From Rhodospirillaceae bacterium (lineage in GTDB: Bacteria; Pseudomonadota; Alphaproteobacteria; SP197): a DNA stretch of 64,000 nt. The notes under the pieces are model-generated. The model worked only from the letters and a program-made list of their open reading frames with translations. It ran no database searches and was not told the origin of the DNA. How positions within the stretch are numbered: position 1 is the first letter of the stretch; each line of letters begins with the position of its first letter. A program made the position numbers and the translations under genes. Below, in pieces: positions 21,511-31,182 of the stretch. The stretch spans positions 124,001 to 188,000 of the forward strand of contig PBNE01000005.1 of the NCBI GenBank assembly GCA_002722885.1, in the 5' to 3' direction.

Positions 21511-22985
21511 ACGGCACCCAACTTCAAACGTCTCAGCACGGCCGGAACGGCCTCGGGCAAATCCTCGGCAATCAGGCCCGGCCCAACCTGCCGACCTGCC
21601 TCACCATGGAGCCAGGCCCCCATTGCCGCAGCGTCGAACGGACCACAGCCTTGAGCAAGTAGGCCGCCAACAAAACCCGCCAGCACATCGCCCGATCCGG
21701 CTGTCGCAAGATCGGCTGGTCCGTTGTCATTGATCACGGTATCGCCTGCAGGCTCAGCAATCACGGTATCAGGCCCCTTCAAGAGAACAACGCAGCCGGC
21801 AACTTCCGCCGCATGCCGAACATCTTTCAGCTTGTTGTCTGAACGATGAAACAGCCGCTGAAACTCACCTTCATGCGGTGTCAAAACACAGTGCTCATGG
21901 AGAGCACTGAAGAGGTCGTCGGCGTTGTCGCGGAACACCGTGAGTGCATCGGCATCCAGAACGCAGGGAGTGCCAAGAGACAGTGTTTTCAGCACATTGC
22001 CTTGCGTGGCGTCACTCAACCCCTGCCCCGGTCCAAGAGCGACCGCCCTGACACGCCGCTCTTCCATCAGTTCCGGCAGTGCGTCAGGTGTCGGGAGCGG
22101 TGTTGTCATAACCGAGGTCTGCTGTGACGCATAAACCAACAAAGCACTTCGCGGAACAGCACAGGTGACCAGCCCCGCGCCGGCGCGAAGCCCGGCCCTT
22201 GCTGCAAGACGGGCCGCACCGCTGGTGGCCATTCCACCGCCAACCACGAAAAGATGGCCCCTGCTGTACTTGTGCAGATCCCCGTCCGGCCACGGCCAAC
22301 GGCGCCGCCAAAGATCGGGATGATTTTGCCACAACGAGGGCTGAAGAATGTTCACCGTCTCGTCGGTGATTCCGATATCCGCAACGACCACGTCGCCGCA
22401 GTGGAAACGTCCAGGTGCCAACAGATGGCCAGGTTTGGCACGGCAGAAGGTCACCGTAAGATCGGCCCGCGGCGCGGGACCGAGCAAGGCACCGCTGTCA
22501 CCGGACACACCACTGGGCAGGTCAACGGCAACGCATGGTGAGGCGATCCGTTCCAGGACGCTGCTAACCTTTTCACTCAGCCGACGTGAGAGACCGGCTC
22601 CGAACACCGCATCAACGATCAGGCCTGCGGACGCTGCGTCCACATCATCCCAGCACTCAACTGATCCTGACCAACGCTCGGCCATCTGCGCCGCATCTCC
22701 TTGCATGGCATCCATCGGGCCCAGAAGCGCGACCCGCACCGGCCATCCGGCTTCTGCGAGGAGACATGCCACGGCAAAACCATCGCCGCCGTTGTTTCCT
22801 GGACCACACAACACCAGCGTTGCGCGCTTCGACCAGCGTGACCGGATTGCATCGGCAACGGCCTGGCCTGCACGCTCCATCAACGTGATGACTGGCGTTC
22901 CTTCGGCGATGGTGCGCAGGTCCGCCGCGGTCATCTCGCCGACAGACAGCAAAGCATATCTGACTTTCGCTTTGTCGGTCGTCAT
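21507..22985 (-). CDS. nnr: Bifunctional NAD(P)H-hydrate epimerase / ADP-dependent dehydratase
   Basis: Repairs hydrated NADH and NADPH. About 492 aa. The N-terminal YjeF-type epimerase domain has LCGPGNNGGDGFAVACLL and AVDLPSGVSGD; the C-terminal ribokinase-like dehydratase domain has HKYSRGHLFVVGG, LDADALTVF, LTPHEGEF and the catalytic ATAGSGDVLAGFVGGLLAQG. Start taken at 22985 (MTTDKAKVRY); an earlier ATG exists at 22991 and the frame stays open to 23042. The P-II gene glnB that often follows nnr in alphaproteobacteria is absent here; the next downstream gene is the decarboxylase. Confidence 0.95.
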   Translation of the reverse strand: MTTDKAKVRYALLSVGEMTAADLRTIAEGTPVITLMERAGQAVADAIRSRWSKRATLVLCGPGNNGGDGFAVACLLAEAGWPVRVALLGPMDAMQGDAAQMAERWSGSVECWDDVDAASAGLIVDAVFGAGLSRRLSEKVSSVLERIASPCVAVDLPSGVSGDSGALLGPAPRADLTVTFCRAKPGHLLAPGRFHCGDVVVADIGITDETVNILQPSLWQNHPDLWRRRWPWPDGDLHKYSRGHLFVVGGGMATSGAARLAARAGLRAGAGLVTCAVPRSALLVYASQQTSVMTTPLPTPDALPELMEERRVRAVALGPGQGLSDATQGNVLKTLSLGTPCVLDADALTVFRDNADDLFSALHEHCVLTPHEGEFQRLFHRSDNKLKDVRHAAEVAGCVVLLKGPDTVIAEPAGDTVINDNGPADLATAGSGDVLAGFVGGLLAQGCGPFDAAAMGAWLHGEAGRQVGPGLIAEDLPEAVPAVLRRLKLGAV

Positions 22986-23045
22986 GTCCATGGCGTCACA
23001 CAGCACCCGCAATGAGGTCGTCCCGCATGGTTCGGTCTGCACGCT

Positions 23046-23565
23046 TCAGGCATCACTTCTGTCCTGGTTGCTACCACTGACATGGTGGTTGTAGGCGTCC
23101 AATGCACGCTGAATGCCCGACTTCGTGCTGAGATCGGCCACACGTTCGTTCGAGCCCCGGAGGATCCTTGCAAAATCCTCCATCAGGTTGATCGAAACCT
23201 TGGAATCCAGCTTCACGACCTCAAGCATCACAACCCGAGGAACAGATGCTGTGACGCACTTGATCAACGGCAACAACGGTTGCCGATCGTTCACCACCAT
23301 CGACCACCGAAAGTTCTCCGAAATGTCCGCCCGCATCGACATCGGCAAAGGCGATCTCCTGACCGGAGGACGCCTGGATCAGGACGCGGGCCGAACCTTA
23401 CACAAGAAAGATAAAATCGGTGCTGACCTCACCCTTAACGCAGATCTGCTCGCCGACGGCAAAGGTGTTCCACGTCGCCGCGGCCTCAATGCCCTTCACC
23501 GTGCGCTGTTCCACACCGTTGAGCACGGCACAGTGCGCAAGGCTGCGCGATTCTGTCTCCGTCAT
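23046..23565 (-). pseudogene. Decayed Crp-type cyclic-nucleotide-binding protein
   Basis: No intact frame spans the region, but conceptual translation gives a continuous cyclic-nucleotide-binding fold. From ATG at 23565 the frame reads MTETESRSLAHCAV...EQICVKGEVSTDFIFLV and meets TAA at 23400-23398. The same frame then continues GSARVLIQASSGQEIAF, with the phosphate-binding cassette HFGELSVVDGGERSATVVA. Near 23251 one extra base shifts the frame, after which VPRVVMLEVVKLDSKVSIN and ARILRGSNERVADLST follow to a TGA at 23046. The total length is a multiple of three plus one, as a single insertion predicts. The C-terminal helix-turn-helix of Crp/Fnr proteins is missing. Sits right before nnr. 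Confidence 0.8.
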
Positions 23566-23729
23566 CGCCTTCTGTTCCCGACTGCTGCAACGTCAATCCC
23601 AAGGCCCCAGTATGCGATGCCCCCCTGAAGGCGCGATCCCTTTTCCTCAACATTACGCGACTTCTGGTTGAATGAACGCTATCGAACACACGCAGGCCAC
23701 AGAAGAATATGGTGGGGCTTTGTGAGGAA

Positions 23730-23806
23730 TGGTCGGAGCGGCAGGATTTGAACCTGCGACCTACGGTCCCCCAGACCGTTGCGCTACCAGGCTGCGCCAC
23801 GCTCCG
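23730..23806 (-). tRNA. tRNA-Pro (anticodon GGG)
   Basis: 77 bases with encoded CCA. Acceptor CGGAGCG pairs with CGCTCCG; anticodon stem ACGGT/ACCGT encloses CTGGGGG (anticodon GGG); T-loop GGTTCAAATCC. Follows the merR-type gene on the same strand, a common alphaproteobacterial placement. The 164 bases between it and the pseudogene at 23565 hold nothing recognisable. Confidence 0.97.
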
Positions 23807-23854
23807 CCAAGGCAAATTCGGACCGGTCGCGCCGTCCGCGAGCGATGACATAAC

Positions 23855-24295
23855 TCAAGCGCGCCCGGCCAGCAACTGCCTGCATGCCTCTAGTTCTGCA
23901 ATTGCCTTTTCGAGGGCCGCACGCTGGTCAGGCGTGTCTGCTGACGTCACGGCATCGGTCGTAGCGGCAACATTGTCAGCCGCCGCCTCAACGTCCTGAA
24001 GTGCGGCGACACCGCCTTGCCTGATCAGGCGTTGCACACCCTTGATCGTATAGCCGTCTGTGTAGAGAAGGCGTTTGATCTTGCGCAGGAACTCGATGTC
24101 TTCGGGCCGATAGTAACGTCGTCCACCACCACGCTTCAGAGGCCGGATCTGGTGGAATTTCGTTTCCCAGAAGCGCAACACGTGCTGGGCAACGTCAAGT
24201 TCGTCAGCAACTTCGCTGATAGTGCGGAAGGCAGCCTTCGATTTGCCCCCACGCCGCGACCCGCTGTCGTTGCTGCGTCCGTTGCCCGCGGCCAT
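23855..24295 (-). CDS. MerR family transcriptional regulator
   Basis: 146 aa. An N-terminal Ser/Gly/Arg-rich leader precedes a MerR DNA-binding domain with [20 protein letters not shown] and the wing region [16 protein letters not shown]. The C-terminal half is a helical, Ala-rich dimerisation region with no metal-binding cysteines; it has a single Cys near the end. Starts four bases past the ihfA stop, so it is likely cotranscribed; this ihfA-merR-tRNA-Pro order is widespread in alphaproteobacteria. The effector is not known. Confidence 0.92.
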   Translation of the reverse strand: MAAGNGRSNDSGSRRGGKSKAAFRTISEVADELDVAQHVLRFWETKFHQIRPLKRGGGRRYYRPEDIEFLRKIKRLLYTDGYTIKGVQRLIRQGGVAALQDVEAAADNVAATTDAVTSADTPDQRAALEKAIAELEACRQLLAGRA

Positions 24296-24298
24296 CGC

Positions 24299-24613
24299 CT
24301 AGTCCTCTCGCCGTGCGGCGTGGTCGTCGTTAATGCGATCCTTGAGGACATGAGACGCGCGGAAAACCAGAACACGGCGCGATGAGATCGTGACCTCTTC
24401 GCCGGTCTTCAGGTTGCGCCCGATCCGTGGCGCCTTGTCGCGCACAGCAAAACTGCCAAACGAAGATATCTTCACCGACTCTCCCTGAGCCAGGGTGTCG
24501 GAAATCTCCCCCAGTACGGATTCGACGAGTTGAGCCGACTCGCTCCGCGAGAGCCCCACCTCGTGGTAGACGGCCTCTGTGAGGTCCGCCCTTGTCATGG
24601 TTCTTTCCACCAT
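24299..24613 (-). CDS. ihfA: Integration host factor subunit alpha
   Basis: Sequence-specific DNA-bending protein, here 104 aa. The core [19 protein letters not shown] and [19 protein letters not shown] with the arm motif GRNLKTG distinguish it from HU. Two starts compete: 24613 ([11 protein letters not shown]), with GGGAGG ten bases upstream, and 24598 (MTRADL), with weaker GGAAAG. A short prefix before TRADL is usual in alphaproteobacteria, so 24613 was used. The C-terminus [11 protein letters not shown] extends a few residues past the fold. Confidence 0.94.
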   Translation of the reverse strand: MVERTMTRADLTEAVYHEVGLSRSESAQLVESVLGEISDTLAQGESVKISSFGSFAVRDKAPRIGRNLKTGEEVTISSRRVLVFRASHVLKDRINDDHAARRED

Positions 24614-24645
24614 TGGCGACGTGCCTCCCACCGCTTTGAGAAACT

Positions 24646-24674
24646 AGGCTAACTGCAGGGAGAAAATCAGTCAA
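24646..24674 (-). promoter_or_regulatory. Candidate promoter of ihfA
   Basis: Minus-strand TTGACT (24674-24669) is followed after 17 bases by TAGCCT (24651-24646), in an AT-richer gap of 136 bases between fabH and ihfA. The -35 is good, the -10 weak. Confidence 0.35.
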
Positions 24675-24749
24675 TATCAACTGCTTGCGTCTGAAATCTT
24701 AAGCGGCACTGAATCCGATTAGGGCCCATTCCTCATATAATGCTTTAGG

Positions 24750-25727
24750 TTACCAGCGCACCATGGCGGAACCCCACGTAAAACCCCCGCCCATCGCTTC
24801 GAGAAGAACCATGTCGCCGGCCTTGATCCGCCCGTCACCCGTGGCTTCCGACAGAGCCAGGGGGATCGAGGCCGCGGATGTGTTGGCATGGCGTTCGATG
24901 GTCAGAACGATCTTCTCTTCGGTCATTCCTAGCTTGCGCGCTGTCGCGTCAATGATGCGGCGATTGGCCTGATGCGGAACCAGCCAGTCGACATCGTCTC
25001 CGGTCAGCCCATTGACCTCCAGAGCCTCGTCCACGGCCTGCGCAAGGTTCACCACCGCATGCTTGAAGACCTCGCGGCCTTCCATGCGCAGCAGCCCGGC
25101 CCGCTGGTTTGTTGACGGGCCGCCATCGACATAGAGCATGTCCTTGTGTCGTCCATCGGCGTGGAGGTGGGTCGAGAGGATACCGTGATCGGCAGCGGTT
25201 CCGTCGCCCTCCTCGGGCCGCAGGACGACAGCACCGGAGCCATCTCCGAACAACACGCACGTGCCGCGGTCTTCCCAATCGAGAATGCGCGAAAAGGTCT
25301 CAGCGCCGATGACCAGTGCCCCCTTGGACTGCCCCAACTGAACAAAGTTGTCGGCTACAGCCAGCGCATAGACAAAGCCGGTGCAGACAGCCTGGACATC
25401 AAAGGCACAGCCTCGATGGATGTCGAGATTGGCCTGCACCTGCGCCGCGGTTGCCGGAAACGTCAGATCAGGCGTTGCCGTGGCGACGACGACAAGATCA
25501 ATGTCATCGGTCGTCATCTCTGCATGGTCAAGCGCGCGGCGGGCGGCCCGGGTTGCCAGGTCCGAGGTCAGTTCGCCGTCTGCGGCTACATGACGCTGAC
25601 CAATGCCCGTTCGGCTCCTGATCCATTCATCGGAGGTTTCCAGGCGATCAGCCAGTTCGGCGTTGGTGATGCACCGCTCTGGAAGATACGAACCGCTGCC
25701 TACAACTCTGGAACGCGTGACAGTCAC
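24750..25727 (-). CDS. fabH: 3-oxoacyl-[acyl-carrier-protein] synthase III
   Basis: Starts fatty acid synthesis by condensing acetyl-CoA with malonyl-ACP. 325 aa. Catalytic triad is visible: Cys in [13 protein letters not shown], His in [13 protein letters not shown], Asn in [15 protein letters not shown]. The start is GTG at 25727, giving a GTGA overlap with the plsX stop. The conserved [13 protein letters not shown] ends the protein. Confidence 0.97.
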   Translation of the reverse strand: MTVTRSRVVGSGSYLPERCITNAELADRLETSDEWIRSRTGIGQRHVAADGELTSDLATRAARRALDHAEMTTDDIDLVVVATATPDLTFPATAAQVQANLDIHRGCAFDVQAVCTGFVYALAVADNFVQLGQSKGALVIGAETFSRILDWEDRGTCVLFGDGSGAVVLRPEEGDGTAADHGILSTHLHADGRHKDMLYVDGGPSTNQRAGLLRMEGREVFKHAVVNLAQAVDEALEVNGLTGDDVDWLVPHQANRRIIDATARKLGMTEEKIVLTIERHANTSAASIPLALSEATGDGRIKAGDMVLLEAMGGGFTWGSAMVRW

Positions 25728-26773
25728 TGGGCGGCGACTCCGGCCGGCACGCCAGAGTCCTGCGCCAATTGCTCGACATCACGAATGACACGCTCGTTGA
25801 AGCCCTGGGTCAGCATATCGACAGCAAACCCGATCGCATTGGCATACCCCATCGCATCGGTGCCGCCGTGGCTCTTCACTGCGACTCCGTTGAGTCCAAG
25901 GAACATGCCGCCATTGTAGCGGCGCGGATCAACGCGATTCTTGAGTGCAATAAGAGCCGGTTTTGCCATCCAGTAACCCAACTTGGATAAAACTGAACGG
26001 CGGAACGTCGCGCGCAGAAATCCGGTGTACATGCTCGCCGTACCCTCGGCGGTCTTCAACGCAATATTGCCGCTGAAACCATCGGCCACAACCACGTCGA
26101 CGGTACCTTCGGTGATGTCATTGCCTTCGACGAAACCATAGAACTCCAAGGGCAGTTCGGTTGTGCGCAGAATGTCCGCCGCCCGGCGGATCTCCTCGTG
26201 ACCCTTGGTTTCTTCGCTGCCGACGTTGAGCAGTCCCACGCTGGGACGGCGCACGCCCTGAACACTGCGTGCAAAGGCAGCACCCATCACAGCAAACTGG
26301 ACCAGATTGTCGGCATCGCAATCGATGTTGGCCCCGAGATCAAGCATGACCGATTCGCCACGCTGGGTCGGGAACATAGATGCAATGGCCGGACGGTGCA
26401 CCCCGGGAAGAGTCCGCAAGGCCAGCTTGGCCATCGCCATCAGAGCACCGGTGTTGCCGGCAGAAACAATGCCTGCGGCGTTTCCTGCCTTCACATCGTC
26501 AATAGCCATCCGCATGCTCGAACCTGCCCCCTTGCGCAAGGCCTGGGATGGCTTCATGTCGGGATCGATCACCATTTCGGCCGGCACAATTTCAGAGACC
26601 GCGTCGAGTTTGGGGAATCGCCGAAGCAACTTCTCCAGCTTCTCCGGCTTTCCGAAAAGGCGGAACTGCGTGTCGGGATGGCGCACGCGCGCAGCATTGG
26701 CACCGGCAACAACAATCTCCGGCGCACGATCACCACCCATGGCGTCAAGAGCGATGACATGGGGGGTGCTCAT
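25724..26773 (-). CDS. plsX: Phosphate acyltransferase PlsX
   Basis: Makes acyl-phosphate from acyl-ACP for phospholipid synthesis. 349 aa. N-terminal [19 protein letters not shown], then [34 protein letters not shown] and [13 protein letters not shown] are typical. Precedes fabH with overlapping stop and start and follows rpmF, the standard order. Its last residues ([11 protein letters not shown]) are variable. Confidence 0.97.
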   Translation of the reverse strand: MSTPHVIALDAMGGDRAPEIVVAGANAARVRHPDTQFRLFGKPEKLEKLLRRFPKLDAVSEIVPAEMVIDPDMKPSQALRKGAGSSMRMAIDDVKAGNAAGIVSAGNTGALMAMAKLALRTLPGVHRPAIASMFPTQRGESVMLDLGANIDCDADNLVQFAVMGAAFARSVQGVRRPSVGLLNVGSEETKGHEEIRRAADILRTTELPLEFYGFVEGNDITEGTVDVVVADGFSGNIALKTAEGTASMYTGFLRATFRRSVLSKLGYWMAKPALIALKNRVDPRRYNGGMFLGLNGVAVKSHGGTDAMGYANAIGFAVDMLTQGFNERVIRDVEQLAQDSGVPAGVAAQ

Positions 26774-26810
26774 GGCAAATTATCCAACCTGCGAAAGGGT
26801 GGCGAAAGCG

Positions 26811-26996
26811 TCAGATGCTGCCCCTGGGCTCCGTGACCTCACGGTCGCGATAGTAGCCGCAAGCCGAACAAACGTTATGCGGAAGTTTGATCTCACCACA
26901 GTTCGGGCATTCGTTGATCGTCGCCGCGACCAGTGCGTGGTGCGAACGACGATTGTTACGCCGTGACCGTGTGACCTTTTTCTTCGGAACCGCCAT
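26811..26996 (-). CDS. rpmF: 50S ribosomal protein L32
   Basis: Ribosomal protein of 61 aa with the basic N-terminus [20 protein letters not shown]. This is the zinc-binding form, with CPNCG and CSACG knuckles. Lies between yceD and plsX. Confidence 0.98.
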   Translation of the reverse strand: MAVPKKKVTRSRRNNRRSHHALVAATINECPNCGEIKLPHNVCSACGYYRDREVTEPRGSI

Positions 26997-27067
26997 GGTT
27001 TGCGTCCCTTTAATTGATCATGAGTTGGGCGGGCTATAACAGGGTTTGTCAGGCCGGACAAGCAGTC

Positions 27068-27601
27068 TCAGGTATCGAACTTCAGGCTTTTGAGTGCTTC
27101 GAACGGATTGGCCGGTTCGAGGCTCTCTTTGTCGGTGTAACGCTCGTCAAGAACGGCGCCCGGCTTGCGTGGATATGGGTCGATAGCAAGGCCCAGACGT
27201 TCAGCAACTGCCTCTCCCAGATCAAACCTCTCGTCAACCATCGGCTCCGGCGGATCTTCGCTCCCGACGTTAAGGTCGATGGTCTCGTCAAACTCTCCAC
27301 TCGGACGAACATCGGGGTCGAAGACCACGTGCAGTTCCTCATCAATGCGCGTCTCGATCGGTTCCAGTGTGATGACACAGGTCTGCCGGAGATCGACAGC
27401 AAACAAACCATCCACAACAACCTGCCGCCCTCGCCGCGAAATGATCACCGCGGCTTCGAGCGATATGATCGCATCGACATCGAACCGTTGCGCCAGTGAA
27501 TGGCGTTCGGATTCATCAGCCGCAATCTTTTCATCGAGTCTGTCACCTTCTTCGAGATCGGTGACATCAATGGAACGCGCAAATTCGACGGTGTCGGTCA
27601 T
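27068..27601 (-). CDS. yceD: YceD/DUF177 family protein
   Basis: 177 aa, acidic. Shows the DUF177 core: a central cysteine in LRQTCVITLEPIETRIDEEL and the C-terminal segment AVAERLGLAIDPYPRKPGAV and ANPFEALKSLKFDT. Members sit upstream of rpmF in most bacteria and are linked to 23S rRNA or ribosome assembly; the exact reaction is unknown. The same arrangement holds here. Confidence 0.93.
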   Translation of the reverse strand: MTDTVEFARSIDVTDLEEGDRLDEKIAADESERHSLAQRFDVDAIISLEAAVIISRRGRQVVVDGLFAVDLRQTCVITLEPIETRIDEELHVVFDPDVRPSGEFDETIDLNVGSEDPPEPMVDERFDLGEAVAERLGLAIDPYPRKPGAVLDERYTDKESLEPANPFEALKSLKFDT

Positions 27602-27669
27602 GGCTCAGGTTTCCGTGTGTTCGAAGGTCTCTGTCGACCCGAGAGTTAGGGGTGACTGCGTGCATCAGC

Positions 27670-28221
27670 TCATTCCGCAACGGCTGCTTCAGCGTCGTCG
27701 AAAGACACGCGACCGGCCAGAACATCCTCACATCGTAGAGAGTCGAGATGTCGGGCCTGGGATCGGACATAGGCCGTGAGTCTCCCGACATGCCCGTCAT
27801 CGGGTTCGACGGTACCAAAGACATTGCGCACAATCGTGTCGCGCAGCGGTTCGTCGTCGTCTTCGCCCTCCAATGCATGATCAAGGGCGGATGCACGACC
27901 GTAAAATGCCTGGGCCATCTTCTTGATTCGGCGCCCGACACTCAGGTCACCGACCCCGATCTCACGCAAGGCACGATCGAAGTCGGCAAACATGATGTCG
28001 AACAGCTTCTGGGCCTGCGCTTGGCCCTCTTCACCACATGCTCTCAGTCGGCGCATGGTCAACAGAGCATGCAGCACCACCATCTCGAAACGTCCATCCA
28101 AGGTATCCGGAACGCCAAAGTCGTGGAAAAGAACCGGCTGGCGGGCGTGGGCCACAACAACATCGTAAAGAGCGTGCGTTTCGTTCTCGAACCGCGATCG
28201 TGACAGCAGTTTCTTCAGCAT
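27670..28221 (-). CDS. Ubiquinol-cytochrome c chaperone (CBP3-like)
   Basis: 183 aa from ATG at 28221 (MLKKLLSRSRFENETHALYD). The family hallmarks are HARQPVLFHDFGVPDTLDGRFEMVVLHALLTMRRL and DIMFADFDRALREIGVGDLSVGRRIKKMAQAFYGRA. Mitochondrial CBP3 helps assemble cytochrome b of complex III, and bacterial members are assumed to do the same. An upstream extension to 28338 overlaps the divergent bamE leader and was rejected. Lies upstream of yceD on the same strand. Confidence 0.92.
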   Translation of the reverse strand: MLKKLLSRSRFENETHALYDVVVAHARQPVLFHDFGVPDTLDGRFEMVVLHALLTMRRLRACGEEGQAQAQKLFDIMFADFDRALREIGVGDLSVGRRIKKMAQAFYGRASALDHALEGEDDDEPLRDTIVRNVFGTVEPDDGHVGRLTAYVRSQARHLDSLRCEDVLAGRVSFDDAEAAVAE

Positions 28222-28358
28222 GAGGCGCTTTTCCGTGGCATAAGAACGATGCGTGATTGACAGGCCGGGGCCGCTCCCGGCATCGTCCGCGCCTTGATTA
28301 GGACTTGAGGATATCGGGGTCAATGATGCCGCGAACAAGCCTGAGAGACCGTGATCGC

Positions 28359-28832
28359 ATGGCTGCCCTGAAGAAGGGGCGAGTCTTGGCGTTCAGCTTG
28401 CTTGCGGCGACGGCTCTCAGCGCCTGTGAGCCCCGTATCTCAACACACGGCTATGTGCCCGATCCGGACGTGGTTTCGCGTGTCGAGCCAGGTGTTCACA
28501 ACCAGCTCGAAGTCGCACAGTTCCTCGGTACACCATCGGCCGCCGCCCTGTTTGGTGAGCAGACATGGCTCTACATCACGGAACGACGCGAAGAGTTTGC
28601 CTTCTTCAAACCCGAGGTCATCAGTCAGGGCGTTCTGGCGATCGCATTTGATGACCGCGGCGTCGTACAGGAAATCGCGAGTTTCTCGCTGGAAGACGGT
28701 CTTGTTGTGGATCCTGTGTCGCGTACGACACCGACCTACGGCAAGGAACTCGGCCTGCTTGAGCAGCTCTTCGGCAACATTGGCCGGTTCAACACCGAGG
28801 GTCAGCAGGGCGTGAAGGTTCCAGGCCAGTAA
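28359..28832 (+). CDS. bamE: Outer membrane protein assembly factor BamE (lipoprotein)
   Basis: 157-aa lipoprotein of the outer-membrane beta-barrel assembly machine. The signal peptide MAALKKGRVLAFSLLAATALS ends in a lipobox with the modified Cys in LSAC. The BamE fold follows, with VEPGVHNQLEVAQFLGTPS, EQTWLYITER, and IAFDDRGVVQEI. The start at 28359 gives the best signal peptide; ATGs at 28323 and 28326 would add a charged prefix. Divergent from the CBP3-like gene. Ends before a strong bidirectional terminator. Confidence 0.9.
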   Translation: MAALKKGRVLAFSLLAATALSACEPRISTHGYVPDPDVVSRVEPGVHNQLEVAQFLGTPSAAALFGEQTWLYITERREEFAFFKPEVISQGVLAIAFDDRGVVQEIASFSLEDGLVVDPVSRTTPTYGKELGLLEQLFGNIGRFNTEGQQGVKVPGQ

Positions 28833-28883
28833 CCTGCTTAACCTTCCAATTTAGCAAGTTATCACAAAAAACTGATATTATAA

Positions 28884-28917
28884 GAAAAACGCCCGCTCAA
28901 TTCTGAGCGGGCGTTTT
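28884..28917. terminator. Bidirectional rho-independent terminator between bamE and hppA
   Basis: The 12-bp stem AACGCCCGCTCA / TGAGCGGGCGTT with loop ATTC is flanked by A-rich sequence on the left and T run on the right, so it can stop transcription from bamE (+) and hppA (-). Confidence 0.92.
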
Positions 28918-28944
28918 CATTTGATCAAACCTGATCAATCAGGA

Positions 28945-31023
28945 TCAACCACCCAGCATGGCCAGCATCAGCAGAGCCACGATGTTGATGATCTTGATCA
29001 TCGGGTTGATGGCGGGACCGGCAGTGTCCTTGTAGGGATCACCCACAGTGTCGCCGGTCACCGCAGCGTGGTGGGCTTCGGAGCCTTTGCCGCCGTGATT
29101 GCCATCTTCGATGTACTTTTTGGCGTTGTCCCAAGCACCGCCGCCCGAGGTCATCGAGAGCGCCACAAACAAGCCGGTCACGATGGTACCCAGAAGCATA
29201 GCGCCGAGAGCCGAGAAAGCGGCTTCCTGACCGGCAATGGCCCAGATGATCAAGTAGACGACGATCGGAGCCAGCACAGGCAGCAGCGACGGGATCATCA
29301 TTTCCTTGATCGCGGCCTTGGTCAGAAGGTCCACAGCACGGCTGTAATCCGGCTTGCCGGTGCCTTCCATAATGCCCGCGATCTCGCGGAACTGGCGACG
29401 CACTTCCTCGACCACAGAGCCCGCAGCACGACCGACCGCCTGCATGGCAAGCGAGCCGAACAGATAGGGCAGCATGCCACCGATAAAGAGGCCGACCACC
29501 ACGAAGGGATCACTGAGACGGAAGGTCACAGTGAGGTCCGGGAAGTAGTGAATCAGATCCTCAACATAGGCCGCGAACAGAACCAGAGCGGCCAGGCCGG
29601 CAGAACCAATAGCGTAACCCTTGGTCACGGCCTTGGTCGTGTTGCCGACCGCGTCCAGAGCGTCCGTGGTCTTGCGCACGTCCTCCGGCAGTTCCGCCAT
29701 CTCGGCGATACCACCAGCGTTATCCGTGACGGGACCATAGGCGTCCAGGGTCACAACCACGCCGGCGAGGGCCAGCATGGTCGTCGCGGTGATGGCGATG
29801 CCGAAGAGACCCGCCAACAGGTAACCGGCAATGATGCCGCCGGCAATCACGATCACTGGAGCTGCGGTGGCTTCCATCGACAGGGCGAGACCCTGAATGA
29901 TGTTGGTGCCGTGGCCGGTGGTCGAAGCCTGGGCAATCACCCGGACCGGACGATACTCGGTCGAGGTGTAGTACTCAGTGATAACGATCAGGGCGCCGGT
30001 GATGACCAGACCCAGGATACCGCACCAGAACATGTCCCAACCGCTGAAGGTGACACCGCTTGAGGTCGTGACTTCCGTGCTGAGCCCGACAAGCCATTCC
30101 GTGACAGGAATGAACAGGACCGCAGAGATCACGGCCGTCGCGATGAAACCCTTGTAGAGCGCCCACATGATGTTCTGGTTGGAGCCGAGCTTCATGAAGA
30201 AGTTGCCGACAACTGTTCCCAGAATGCAGACGCCACCGAGAACCAACGGGAAGACCATCATCACGGCCTGCTGTTCGCCCGTGAAGAAGATCGAGCCAAG
30301 CAGCATGGTGGCGACAAATGTCACGGCATAGGTCTCGAAAAGGTCTGCCGCCATACCGGCGCAGTCACCGACGTTGTCACCAACGTTGTCGGCGATCACG
30401 GCGGGGTTACGGGGATCGTCCTCGGGAATACCGGCTTCGACCTTGCCCACCAGGTCGGCGCCGACATCGGCACCCTTGGTGAAGATACCACCGCCCAGAC
30501 GGGCGAAAATCGAGATCAGCGAACCACCGAACCCAAGGGCCACAAGAGCCTCAACGACTTCACGCTGATCGACACCCATCTGCAGAAGGATCAGGTAGTA
30601 GACCGCAACGCCAAGAAGCCCGAGACCAACCACGAGAATACCCGTGACGGCGCCGGCGTTCACGGCAACGGAGAGCGCCTTTTCCATGCTCGTGCGTGCG
30701 GCGTCTGCAGTTCGAACGTTGGCACGAACCGAAACCAGCATACCGATGTAGCCGGCAGCGCCCGAAAGCACCGCGCCGATCAGAAACCCGATCGCCTGGC
30801 TGATACCCAGGAGCAAGATCAGCACGACAAAAATAACCGCACCTGCGATGGCAATCGTAATGTACTGGCGGTTCAGGTAGGCTTGAGCGCCCTCCTGAAT
30901 GGCGCCGGCGATTTCCTGCATGCGCTCGTTGCCGGCGCTTGCCGCGACAACGGACCTGATGGCGAACACGCCATAGGCAAGTGCCACCGCGCCACAGGCA
31001 ATGGCAAAGTAAAGGGCTTCCAT
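28945..31023 (-). CDS. hppA: Proton-translocating membrane pyrophosphatase (K+-independent type)
   Basis: Integral membrane enzyme that couples pyrophosphate hydrolysis to proton export, 692 aa with about 16 helices. Substrate-binding motifs are seen: [38 protein letters not shown], and the C-terminal [33 protein letters not shown] carries Lys where K+-dependent enzymes have Ala, which marks the K+-independent proton-pumping subfamily. The start [11 protein letters not shown] at 31023 was chosen; 46 upstream codons are hydrophilic and implausible. Follows thiL after 159 bases with no gene. Confidence 0.96.
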   Translation of the reverse strand: MEALYFAIACGAVALAYGVFAIRSVVAASAGNERMQEIAGAIQEGAQAYLNRQYITIAIAGAVIFVVLILLLGISQAIGFLIGAVLSGAAGYIGMLVSVRANVRTADAARTSMEKALSVAVNAGAVTGILVVGLGLLGVAVYYLILLQMGVDQREVVEALVALGFGGSLISIFARLGGGIFTKGADVGADLVGKVEAGIPEDDPRNPAVIADNVGDNVGDCAGMAADLFETYAVTFVATMLLGSIFFTGEQQAVMMVFPLVLGGVCILGTVVGNFFMKLGSNQNIMWALYKGFIATAVISAVLFIPVTEWLVGLSTEVTTSSGVTFSGWDMFWCGILGLVITGALIVITEYYTSTEYRPVRVIAQASTTGHGTNIIQGLALSMEATAAPVIVIAGGIIAGYLLAGLFGIAITATTMLALAGVVVTLDAYGPVTDNAGGIAEMAELPEDVRKTTDALDAVGNTTKAVTKGYAIGSAGLAALVLFAAYVEDLIHYFPDLTVTFRLSDPFVVVGLFIGGMLPYLFGSLAMQAVGRAAGSVVEEVRRQFREIAGIMEGTGKPDYSRAVDLLTKAAIKEMMIPSLLPVLAPIVVYLIIWAIAGQEAAFSALGAMLLGTIVTGLFVALSMTSGGGAWDNAKKYIEDGNHGGKGSEAHHAAVTGDTVGDPYKDTAGPAINPMIKIINIVALLMLAMLGG

Positions 31024-31182
31024 TGTTCCGTTAACTCCCCGGAGTTTGGTTGGCTGGAGGCGCTGGCGACCCTCAGTCGCCTCTATCCCCGCTGTCCAGC
31101 CGTCGAAAGGTGCCGGAACATGCCAAAAGGATGGACCGATTTCAATTGCTGCAATTCTCAAAGGCCGTGAAAATGGTCGATT

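Noticed and set aside
23113-23628. A 171-codon plus-strand frame over the cyclic-nucleotide-binding pseudogene
   Set aside because: The minus strand carries clear family motifs; the plus-strand translation does not resemble a protein family.
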